Assembly: GCF_027580225.2 (NCBI RefSeq)
Contig: NW_027395276.1
Coordinates: 2,091,001 to 2,155,000 of the forward strand
Source of the DNA: Misgurnus anguillicaudatus
Lineage: Eukaryota; Chordata; Actinopteri; Cypriniformes; Cobitidae
Length of the DNA: 64,000 nt
Reading direction: 5' to 3'
The notes beneath the pieces were generated by a model, which made no database searches, had not been told where the DNA came from, and saw nothing but the letters and a program-made list of their open reading frames with translations. Both the position numbers and the translations under genes were made by a program. Below, piece after piece: positions 55,783-64,000 of this stretch (positions are counted from its first letter, which is position 1; each line of letters opens with the position of its first letter).

Positions 55783-56116
55783 TTAAATTATACAATGGGA
55801 ACCACTGCTTTACACTAGAGGGCACGGGTCTAAAGAAATGTACCGACCCAAAATGACCCGAATCACTTTTTACCAGACGTGCATAAATCTTGTTTTTTAA
55901 AGAAAGACCCGACCCGAGACAAACCCAAGAAAATGAAACCCAAGTCCGACCCGACCCAGTGGCAATTTTTTTTTGAAGATTTTAAATAGTGCTCTGTAAG
56001 CGGAACAACCAGTTGAAGTTACCATGGTAATACTAAGGTCAAAATTCATCAATGCGAAATGATCAATAATGCCTCCAAGTAAAATGATTTTCAAAAAGAT
56101 TTTTGTACTCATTTAC

Positions 56117-56350
56117 CTGCTTCAGGTAAGATCCGCAGATCTCCGTCTTTGTAGTCGTCCCAGAGCTGATACATGTACAGTACCGGGTCTTTCTCATAGG
56201 TGATATAATACCAGTTAGTCATGATGGGAGCGCGAGACAACACCATCCCCCTCCACTCGTTCTTCTCGCCATCTTCCTTTTCAAACAGATGCTCCACCGC
56301 TTTTCCCACCAGCTCTTCTGCATCGTGTGGAACCTTGATCTTGTTGTTCA
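56117..56350 (-). CDS. Spindlin-family protein, second Spin/Ssty repeat exon
   Basis: The acceptor is CCCTTCAAG (56351 upward) and the donor GCAG|GTAAAT at 56116. With split codons (G|TG Val at the start, G|AG Glu at the end) it encodes 77 residues including [38 protein letters not shown] and [17 protein letters not shown]. In human SPIN1 the H3K4me3 pocket uses F141, W151, Y170 and Y177; the matching F (HLF), W (NEWRG), Y (ITYEK) and Y (VLYMY) are all present, so methyl-lysine reading should be intact. Lys/Gly/Asp-rich [14 protein letters not shown] leads into the next repeat. Confidence 0.95.
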
Positions 56351-56576
56351 CTTGAAGGGTAATCGAAATGTATAAAATTAAAATGCAGTCACATTAAAAT
56401 GGGTTTTTATTCAAAGAACATTCAAAGAAGAGTGAATGTTACGGGTGATATTAGTAATACTCATACGTACTATACTCATAATATAGCCTGGAATGGAGTA
56501 CTACTTTATGCATTATTTATTAGAAACGACTGTATCCTAAACTATTCTTAAAAACTGCCATGATATGTTGTTCTAA

Positions 56577-58472
56577 TGCTACGTTTACACCAGCCACGGT
56601 GGAGGCGTCAAGTGCGAGTGATTTCAATGTTAAGTCAATGTGAAGACACGTTCTCGCGGCGCGAATGAGGCGTTTGGCACGGCACGGTTGACGCAATTCC
56701 CGCTCGCGCATCTGGTTCGTGCGACTGGCGCAAATTGTGCATCTGGTGCAGTACACGCGAATGGTGTTTTTGTGCAAAATTTTGAACTTTGGTGGATTTT
56801 CGCTACATTTAACTTTTGAGTCACGTGACGTTTATCGACCCGCACTGTTTATTTTCCCCCTATAGTAAGGTGACCAAATACAAACAGGTAACTCTCTCGA
56901 TAAAGGCACAACATCAGCCATCTTGCAAACAGACAATCTCATAGCACTTGCTCCTCCCACAAGAAGCGGATTTTGCTTCTGATGCGCGTCAAATGCTTGC
57001 TTTGCATTCAAACTGCATGCGGCAAACTAGGCGTGGTATAGGGCTGAAACGATTCATCGAGTTACTCGATTTACTCGATTCAAAAAATTCCTCGAGGCAA
57101 AAATTCTGCCTCGAAGCCTCGTTAAATTCCTATGACGCGCACTACAGGCGCCGAGATCTGATTCACACGGACCGTTGTTTAATGTTCAGGAAGCACATCA
57201 TAGCGCGTGGTACATTTTGAATTTAATTGGCGCGATGGCGGAGCGAATATGTCCATAAACGGCAGAGAGAGAATGTCTAAAGTTTGGGATCATTACATTA
57301 TCATTACATTCAGCATCTGAACCGAAAACATCCACTGCTGTTTCACCAAGCGTCGATGAAACAAGGTAACGTAGCTTCTGCTGATTTTAATCCCATACTG
57401 TATTTGTAGCGATGTCGTTATGCGGTTTGACTAGATATGATGTTTAGCTTTGTTGTTTTTAAGTAGTAAACGTATTCACGTTCAATTGCAGGAGAGTATA
57501 GCTTAAAAAATAACCCCTTCACACACACGCATGCACTTTACAGGTGTGTGTACCAAAAAACGGCACCACAGTGCAATCATATATGGGCAACTTGTAATCT
57601 GACATATTTTGTTCCATAATAATGATCTCTGTCTTATTGGAGTTTAGCATAAGTTATTCTCTTGCACGCGAGTCAGACCGATCGCGCATCGCGCAATGCA
57701 TCACATATGCTTAAACTTTTATGTAGCCACGCAACAATAATTTCAGCATGCATTCACTGTATACAGCGGGACGTGATGTTGTGATTTTTCGAATGGATTT
57801 CGAACGGACCGCAATGCAAGTGATGCAAACCAAATGCAGCGTTCTATTGAAAAGGAAATTATTTATTTCTGCCGTACCAAAATGCAATGAAGCAACTGAA
57901 TGTCTGACTGGGGTGTCACTCTTCCTCACGCACAGCACGCGTGCACACACAAACACAGGTGCACGTGTGCGCACACACACAGGTTGTTACCATAGCAAAT
58001 AGGCTCACCCCAGAAATGATATATTATATGTTAGTAGCCTAATGGTAAATGCTGCAGGTGTAGAAATGTACATAAACCAGATATTTACTTTGATGTCAGG
58101 GCTAGATTACATCATGAAACCTGTTGTGCATATTAATAAATTAAAGTGTTTAATTGTTGGCACTGGCATTTATAAACACTAAATATTGAAATAAATAGGC
58201 TTATTTTTTGGAGCCAAATACCTCTGTTTATTTTTAAAAATAAAAGCCAAATGCTTGAACATTTTACAGCCACGTAATTTTCGTTATGCATTATTTGTTT
58301 TGGTTGTTTAAAAACACATACAAAATTTTTATCTGATTACTTGATTAATCGATCGATTTAGTTCTAGATTAATCGATTACAAAAAGAATCGATAGCTGTA
58401 GCCCTAGCGTGGTAGATGTGATTTTGACGCATCAAACGCGGTTGGTGTAAAGTTTACACTGTAAACGCAGCA
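56577..58472. mobile_element. PIF/Harbinger-like TGCTACGTTTACACC element, host of a hAT insert
   Basis: The ends are TGCTACGTTTACACCAGCCA and TTACACTGTAAACGCAGCA, with TAA at 56574-56576 and 58473-58475. It is the same family as 7878-8258. It is interrupted by the hAT-like element at 57039. Confidence 0.82.
57039..58406. mobile_element. hAT-like element with perfect 8-bp TSD GCGTGGTA
   Basis: The ends are TAGGGCTGAAACGATTCATC and AGAATCGATAGCTGTAGCCCTA minus its first bases. The octamer GCGTGGTA is identical at 57031-57038 and 58407-58414. Subterminal GATT/ATCGA repeats occur at both ends. The 1.37-kb interior has (CA)-rich runs and no transposase frame. Confidence 0.92.
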
Positions 58473-58475
58473 TAA

Positions 58476-58675
58476 GACGACTCTGGGCCGGATCTACTCC
58501 AGATCTACGTAGAGGTCAGTAGCTCTGCTGCAGATCTGTCTCGGAGTCGTCTGCTGTCTGGTTTGCTTTTCTGTGCGTTTTTTTGTTTGTTTGTTTGTTT
58601 CTATTTTATCTGAAGCTGCTTTGGTATGATGAAAAATAATTAAACGTGCTATATAAATATAAGTAAATTGAAATT
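58476..58675 (-). repeat. SINE-like repeat fragment (inverse) with a hairpin at its head
   Basis: AAGCTGCTTTGGTATGATGA and TGCTATATAAATATAAGTAA resemble the complement of the SINE-like terminus at 4683 and 60341. The upstream part, AGACGACTCTGGGCCGGATC to GATCTGTCTCGGAGTCGTCT, forms a 76-bp inverted repeat. Confidence 0.55.
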
Positions 58676-59289
58676 AATGAAGTTTGGGAAAAAATAACGG
58701 GCTTTTGGCGAGGGAATCAGTGCACCACTAACTTGCATGTTGGCCTACAAAAATACGTCATCCCTGTGGCACTATATTAAGGAACAGATGTGTGCATACA
58801 GGAAAAAATCTAATAACACTGCAGAATGAGGCAATGTCTGCAGTAAACTTGCCTTCATTTTTAACAAACCCTCTGTGGCTAACCAAGTTTTACAATGGAT
58901 TCAATCTAGCTCATAAAAGAATTTATACTCAACATGATGTGATTTAATAACCATATTTGCTTTGAACCTAAGAGCTACCTAGTGAACATGCAAGATTTAG
59001 CATTCATTTGCTGTGAAAAATAATACAGATTTGCACAAATTTCCCAATAAAACAAAAAAAATCTAGTTTGATAATGATATATATCTTCATAATGATATGT
59101 ATCATTACCACTATACAAAAAGACATGAAAAAAGTGCCATTCTCAGTAGCACAGCATGTTTACCTTTCAGCACTATAATGTTTATGTCCTATAGTATAAA
59201 CAACAGTATGAGAGCTCATCCCTGCACATGTGCTACTTCCTGTCGTTGCTTTGTTTCCTGTGTGCAGAGTGACAGAGTTTCCTACTCAC

Positions 59290-59537
59290 CCACTTTTTCA
59301 GTGAGGACCTGCAGGTTCGAGACCCTGTCGTCCTTAAAGAGCTCGATGCCATAGACGCAATCGAAGCCGTCGTACTTGACCATGAATAAGGAAGAGTTGA
59401 CGGTGAGCCGGTCCAAAACGGTGCCCTTCCACTTGGTCAAGGCGCCCTTCTCTCTCCAGCTGTGCTGGATCCGTCGACCCAGCAGGTTGTTGGGATCCGG
59501 AGTGAGACTGTCGCTCAGCTCTCCGCTGCTGCGTTTC
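59290..59537 (-). CDS. Spindlin-family protein, first Spin/Ssty repeat exon
   Basis: The acceptor is CGCTTAATAG (59538 upward) and the donor G|GTGAGT at 59289. It encodes 82 residues: [55 protein letters not shown] and [19 protein letters not shown], ending VLTEKV. This is the first Tudor-like repeat; W (HSW), W (TKWKG), Y (VKYDGF) and Y (CVYG) correspond to the human SPIN1 H3R8me2a pocket (W62, W72, Y91, Y98). The N-terminal basic tail lies in exon(s) not recognised before 64000. All three exons join in frame to 228 residues. The N-terminus differs from SPIN1 (no SVGPSKPVSQPRR), favouring a divergent fish paralogue. Confidence 0.95.
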
Positions 59538-60340
59538 CTATTAAGCGAACCAGATTATCATTTTCCGTCTTAAATCATGATATATTATTTTATGGATTTT
59601 GTGCTGCATATTCTCTACAGTATGCTATCAAATGAATCAAGAGTACCATATATGGCTATACACAAGGAATGATTTCCACCTTACTATAAATAATATTCAA
59701 GTTTGTATCAAGGGTCACAAAAATTGTAGATATTAAAGGAAACATGAAATCAATCCTATGTCCCAATGTGCCTTCGTATTTCTGGTTTAGACGTTTATTG
59801 TTAAAGGATGAGTCCTAATCTAGATAATTTACTCACCACCATGTCATCCAAAATGTTGATGTCTTTCTTTGTTCAGTCGAGAAGAAATTATGTTTAGAAA
59901 TTACGAAAATTAAGAAATTACTTTAATGGACCCCAACACTTAACAGTTTTGTGCAGTTTAAAATTGCAGTTTCAGAGGACTCTAAACGATCTCAAACGAC
60001 GCATAAGGGTCTTATCTAGCGAAACGATTGACATTTTTGGCAAGAAAAATAAAAATATGCACTTTTAAACCACATCTTCTCGTCTTCCTTCGTTCCTTTG
60101 ACGGCCAGCATGACCTCACGCAATATGTCATCACGTCAAGAGGTCACGGATGACGTATCGAAACTACGCCCCAGTGTTTACAAGTGTGAAGAAAGAGGAC
60201 CGTTTCGACGTTGATACTAATTAATGTCTTTGTGTCAGTTTATTGTTTAAAATGGTCCGCAAATGTGCGTTTCATATATGTAACACGTGACCTTTCGACG
60301 TCATTATGCAATTATGTGAGGTCGTGCTGGAGCATCACAG

Positions 60341-60815
60341 TTCAATTCAATTGAATTCAATTTTATTTATATAGCGCTTTTCACAATAGTTAATTGTTTC
60401 AAAGCAGCTTTACATTAATAGATCTATGAAAAGCATAGAAAAACGAGAATAGTAATAATGTAACGTATACAGTAAAGTACTAAGTTAAGCCAAAGGGGGG
60501 ACTCTCCAGGGGATGAAAAAAAAACCCTAGGAGAAAAACCCTCCTGGCTAGTCCAGGGGGAAAACTCCTAGGAGGGAAAAAACCCTTGAGAGAGATACAT
60601 ATATATTTATATATATATATATATATATAAATACTATCGGGGTATGTGAACGTGTAAGCAAATTAAACTGGTTCCGCCGGTGGTCGCTGGTCAGGCATCA
60701 GCTGGGCATCTCTTAGAAGGACGGTCAGTAGATCAACGATGTGATGACCTTCACGGTTGCAGGAACTGGGTCTGTTTGTCTCATTGTCCTCAGGGTCGAG
60801 GACGAGACAGGACCG
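60341..60815 (+). repeat. SINE-like interspersed repeat, long copy
   Basis: It begins TTCAATTCAATTGAATTCAA, continues TTTATATAGCGCTTTTCACA, AAAGCAGCTTTACATTAATA, a segment of repeated CCTAGGAG, a (TA)n run at 60601-60629, and a tail with GCTGGGCATCTCTTAGAAGG and GACGGTCAGTAGATCAACGA. The tail is absent from the truncated copy at 4683. Confidence 0.7.
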
Positions 60816-60964
60816 AAGGAAGACGAGAAGTTGTGGTTTAAAGTTTTTCTTGTCAAAAATGACAATTGTTTCGCTAGATAAGACCCTTATGCCTTGTTTG
60901 AGATTGTTTAGAGTCCTTTGAAACAACATTTTTAAACTGCATTAAACCTGTTAAGTATTGGGGT

Positions 60965-62173
60965 TAGGGGTGTGCAAAAAAATCGATTCACATTTGAATC
61001 GCGATTCAAGAATTGCCGATTCAGAATCGATTCATAGAATTCCAAAAATCAATTAATATATATATATATATATATTTAACGCCGTGTTACTATCGTCCTG
61101 AAATGAGTTTATCTCAGTATTCCCATAGATGGCGCGTCGAAGTCACACTGACGCCTGCACACTCTTTTCACAGTGTTTCCCCACACATTGCTGTGTGCAG
61201 CGCTGCCCAGGTTAACAAGTGCCCAAGTATATCTGGCATCAAATTTGGTCTTTTTTGTTTTTCCGTGATGATGACACTCTTTAATAATGACATTTTGTGT
61301 GCGACATAATGAGTTCGGTGTGCGTTCACGTGCTCTGTTTCTCAATGAATTGGGATGCGACGCGAACAAGCTTGTGTCACATTGTATCCTTCATGTTTCT
61401 GAACTTGAGCAAAGTTTTACCATTAGAGGACTTCACGGAGCACCCGCGGCCCATATGGTTCCGGATTTGTATTTGAAATGGTCAGTCGGGTCCGGGTCAG
61501 TCATAGTTAATTACTCCGGGTCCCGAGTCTGATTAATATTGTGTGTAAAACCCGAGTCGAACGGAGAGTGGCCGTGAGCGCTACCGCACTAAAGCTAGCT
61601 CTTTTCTATTATTATTAATAAACCATATATTTTCTAAAACCACTTGGAATGAACGAGCAAAGCTCAAGCTCAAGATTCACAAAACGCAAAGCTGTAATGT
61701 AAAGTCCCCTGTCACTGGGACAGCAAGTAGACTTTTGAATCTGAAATAATGAGTGGATTTAGCTTTTTTTAATCGGCAAGAGAGAAATAGAAAGAGAGGC
61801 ACTTTTCCTGCTTCTGCTCTATCTAATAGAAATAATAACCATTATAACACCAGTCACATTTATAACCTATAGACCTGCACTGTCTATCATTAATATACTA
61901 TATTATTGTATTTAATAGAGTTTGATAAAAGGGGTAATCTAATTGCTTCATATCCGTTTTTATTTTTGCATAAAGACATAAAGTAATATCAAACTACATT
62001 TAATTTGTTGTGTTTATTTTCTTTAAAATTGTATATCTACTACAATCAGTCACATAGGAAAAAGTACATTTACATAATGTGAATCGTTTTTGAATCGAAA
62101 ATCGATTCTGAATCGAATCTTGAGCCTAAAAATCGGAATCGAATCGTGAAATTTTCTGAATCGTGCACCCCTA
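60965..62173. mobile_element. hAT-like element with perfect 8-bp TSD ATTGGGGT
   Basis: The ends are TAGGGGTGTGCAAAAAAATC and AATCGTGCACCCCTA with preceding TTTCTG. The octamer ATTGGGGT is identical at 60957-60964 and 62174-62181. Subterminal GAATCGATTC-type repeats are inverted at the two ends. The 1.2-kb interior has (TA)n at 61055-61074 and no transposase. Confidence 0.93.
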
Positions 62174-62355
62174 ATTGGGGTCCATTCTATTAAAATGAAA
62201 AAAAAATGAAAATGGACTAATCCTTTAACAACTCTTGTTTGCTACAAAATGTATTATATTCTGCATGACAGAGAACATAAAAAGACCCTTTTTACATTGT
62301 TGATCCAACATTACAATATATGCTTTGAAAGACAAAATGTGATTAGGAAGACAAT

Positions 62356-63790
62356 TAGTGATGCACCGAAATGAAAATTCTTGGCCGAAACCGAAAAAAG
62401 GAAACCAAGGCCGAAAAACCGAAACCGAAACACCGAAATAAATTATTATGCCAATTATTAGTACAATTGCATTTATGGCTATCACTGTGTGCTAACTTTA
62501 CTAGGGGTGTGTGACGGATAAAAAAACTCACAGTTCGGATCACATTACAGTTTTTGAGGCACAGATCAGATTATTTTTCGGATCAGCAAAAAGCATGTGG
62601 GAAAAATCTAATAAACAATAAAGAAATTGCAAACATTTATAAAAGAGAACAAAGTTGTACATTAATAAGGTCTGAAATTAGCATTAGGTACAGAAATCAA
62701 ATTAAATTAATCATAACACAATAAATTAAATATATTATTATTTTTAGAGCTATTTGTCTCTTTGTCATGGGTTGTTTGATCAACATTAATGACACAGACT
62801 TCAGTAGGTTAATCTGACTGTAATCTATACAGACATAAACAAATGTTTTTATTAGAAAAAGAATACTGTGGAGAGAATTTTGTTTATATGTGCCCTGTCA
62901 ATAACAGAGAGAATTTATGTTTGCTTGTTTTTTTTTTAAACGCGTCTCTATTCAAATTATTACTCGAGTGCAGCACTGATTTGGAGACATTTACAGTACA
63001 TTAAAACATTAGGATAGGTGAAGAAAAGAAACTGATCCACCATTGCAAACACAGTTTAGAACAAACAAGAAGACAACAAAGAACAGGAATCAAACAATAT
63101 GGTAACAAACATGCTCCACAGCTTTCTGTTTATGGATGAAATAAAATTAAAGAAGAAAAACGATAGTATGTGTGCAAATGCTGTCTATTTCCTTTGTATA
63201 ATTGTTTGTAGTGGAGGGTCCTGTCTAAATATTTTCACGCGCATGCGATGTTGTACGCTGACTGTACGCGCACTGTCCGTGCGGTCTCAAATTTTGGGCT
63301 GCACGCGGACGCGCGGACCCTCCTGATGACGAAATAGATGGCGCGCATACGCGGACGTCCCTAGTATACTTTCGGCTTTAAGGGCACTTAAACGCATGCA
63401 TATACAGCGACTGATGGTGAATCCCAAACAGCGCAACAGTCGCTCCACATAAAAACGTTACGTTGTGTTTCATTGCTTTATTCGCCAAATGTACGTTAAT
63501 GGATTACAGTAAGAGACACATAGCGCGACTCTCTCTAAAGTTTACACATCAAGACATTCTTAATCTTTGCAGACGCGTGCAAACAGCTGGACCCTGAGTG
63601 AAACCTGCTTGAGCACGAAGGGGAGGGGTGGGAGACGACTGATCACCGTGAGTGAAACCCAAGCGCTAGCGCACAGATGAAAGGGGCGCGGTTGACATTC
63701 ATTTTCGGCTGGATTTTTTATTTCGGCCCGAAACCGATAATGCCATTTTCGGCCGAAATTTTCGGCGACCGAAATTTCGGTGCACCCCTA
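62356..63790. mobile_element. hAT-like element with perfect 8-bp TSD AAGACAAT, hosting repeat F
   Basis: The ends are TAGTGATGCACCGAAATGAA and ACCGAAATTTCGGTGCACCCCTA minus its first bases. The octamer AAGACAAT is identical at 62348-62355 and 63791-63798. Subterminal GGCCGAAA/TTTCGGCC repeats are inverted between ends. Repeat F is inserted at about 62500-62880. No intact transposase frame. Confidence 0.92.
62500..62880 (+). repeat. Dispersed repeat F, copy 3, with terminus
   Basis: It starts CTAGGGGTGTGTGACGGATA, then TCACAGTTCGGATCACATTA. The body (TTGCAAACATTTATAAAAGA, TTAATGACACAGACTTCAGT, AACAAATGTTTTTATTAGAA) matches 12735-13030. The terminus suggests a hAT-related origin; the other end is not visible. 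Confidence 0.65.
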
Positions 63791-63939
63791 AAGACAATGC
63801 AACATGTACAGTACTTGCATTGAAGTGTGCATGACATCTCAGTTTAATCATTCACGTGTCACTGGAGTGAAACTGTCACTGAACATTTCTAATGTTAAAA
63901 CCAATGGGCAACCTTTCGGTCTCTATCGTAAAGACAACA

Positions 63940-64000
63940 CGGTAGTGACTTAAACTGCAATTCATCGACTGGCCGCAAGAGGCTGACTCCAAATAGGAGT
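63940..64000 (+). repeat. Dispersed repeat (AACTGCA..TCGACTGGCC), copy 2, cut by window end
   Basis: GTGACTTAAACTGCAATTCA and TCGACTGGCCGCAAGAGGCT match 16570-16620. Confidence 0.6.

Larger units (their letters stand above)
49928..56116 (-). other. Spindlin intron between repeats 2 and 3, remaining sequence
   Basis: This 6.2-kb intron has a GTAAAT donor at 56116 and a CCACAG acceptor at 49928. Nearly all of it is interspersed repeats, listed separately. Stretches 50894-51690, 53190-53464 and 54951-55331 carry no recognised feature. 55815-55975 is a fragment rich in GACCCGACCC motifs, like the core of the hAT-like element at 15476. Confidence 0.7.
56351..59289 (-). other. Spindlin intron between repeats 1 and 2, remaining sequence
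   Basis: The donor is G|GTGAGTAGG at 59289 and the acceptor ends at 56351. It contains the Harbinger/hAT nest (56577-58472) and a SINE-like tail (58476-58675). 58680-59289 shows no recognised feature. Confidence 0.75.
59805..62224. mobile_element. TTAA-flanked long hairpin family T3, copy 2, interrupted twice
   Basis: The ends are AGGATGAGTCCTAATCTAGA and AAAATGGACTAATCCT, with TTAA at 59801-59804 and 62225-62228. The arms match 44003-44918 (CACCACCATGTCATCCAAAA; CATAAGGGTCTTATCTAGCG; complement at 60870-60895). A SINE-like repeat (60341) lies near its hairpin tip and a hAT-like element (60965) in its right arm. Confidence 0.88.
59538..64000 (-). other. Spindlin upstream intron, remaining sequence
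   Basis: No further spindlin exon was recognised to the window end. Apart from 59538-59800 and 62229-62347, which hold nothing recognisable, the stretch consists of two transposon nests and a terminal repeat fragment. Confidence 0.65.

Noticed and set aside
60597..60630. (TA)n run as a replication or regulatory signal
   Set aside because: It is a simple microsatellite inside a SINE-like repeat; similar short (TA)n runs occur at 15997, 20527 and 61055.
1..64000. tRNA, rRNA or snRNA genes
   Set aside because: No cloverleaf with A and B boxes, and no rRNA or U-RNA segment, was recognised; the SINE-like repeats show no convincing tRNA head.

Overview
The window looks like teleost, most likely cypriniform (zebrafish/carp/loach-type), nuclear DNA. 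It contains split vertebrate genes with consensus splice sites, large AT-rich introns, (CT)n and (TA)n microsatellites, and dense short non-autonomous DNA transposons of kinds typical of cyprinid genomes. The species is not identified. I see no bacterial, plasmid, phage or CRISPR features.

Gene content is two convergent vertebrate genes with the relic of a third between them. (1) Plus strand, 1 to about 29.8 kb: the 3' part of a CELF-family RNA-binding protein gene, best matching CELF5. Four coding exons (7265-7474, 9396-9485, 13925-14068, 17536-17663) join in frame and encode the last ~190 residues, including all of RRM3 and the C-terminal PY. A 3'UTR intron follows (17708-20002), then a long 3' exon that may run to a poly(A) signal at 29757. 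(2) Minus strand, ~47.4 to 64.0 kb: the three last coding exons of a spindlin-family chromatin reader (59537-59290, 56350-56117, 49927-49722), covering three Spin/Ssty Tudor-like repeats and the stop. Its N-terminal exon(s) lie beyond the window. (3) Minus strand, 45384-46188: two degenerate exon remnants of a short-chain dehydrogenase resembling 11-beta-hydroxysteroid dehydrogenase 1-like (hsd11b1l).

Layout: 1-17.5 kb celf5 introns and exons; 17.5-29.8 kb celf5 terminal exon, 3'UTR intron and probable 3'UTR; 29.8-47.4 kb intergenic, with the SDR relic; 47.4-49.7 kb probable spindlin 3'UTR; 49.7-64 kb spindlin exons and introns.

Most of the rest is transposon sequence. At least five superfamily signatures can be read from termini and target duplications. 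hAT-like elements carry 8-bp duplications (8515-8970, 39690-40685, 45039-45299, 53465-54950, 53652-54336, 54464-54845, 57039-58406, 60965-62173, 62356-63790). PIF/Harbinger-like elements are flanked by TTA or TAA (1527-1925, 7878-8258, 39372-41713, 56577-58472). A large cohort is flanked by TTAA. Hairpin MITEs beginning CACTG are flanked by TA. A Tc1-type element has TA flanks. Many are nested inside one another, up to four levels deep (35235-36635), so their relative ages can be read. Apart from the SDR relic, no novel protein system was found; the strongest signals are this nested record, the 3'UTR intron of celf5, and a CT microsatellite abutting a celf5 splice acceptor.
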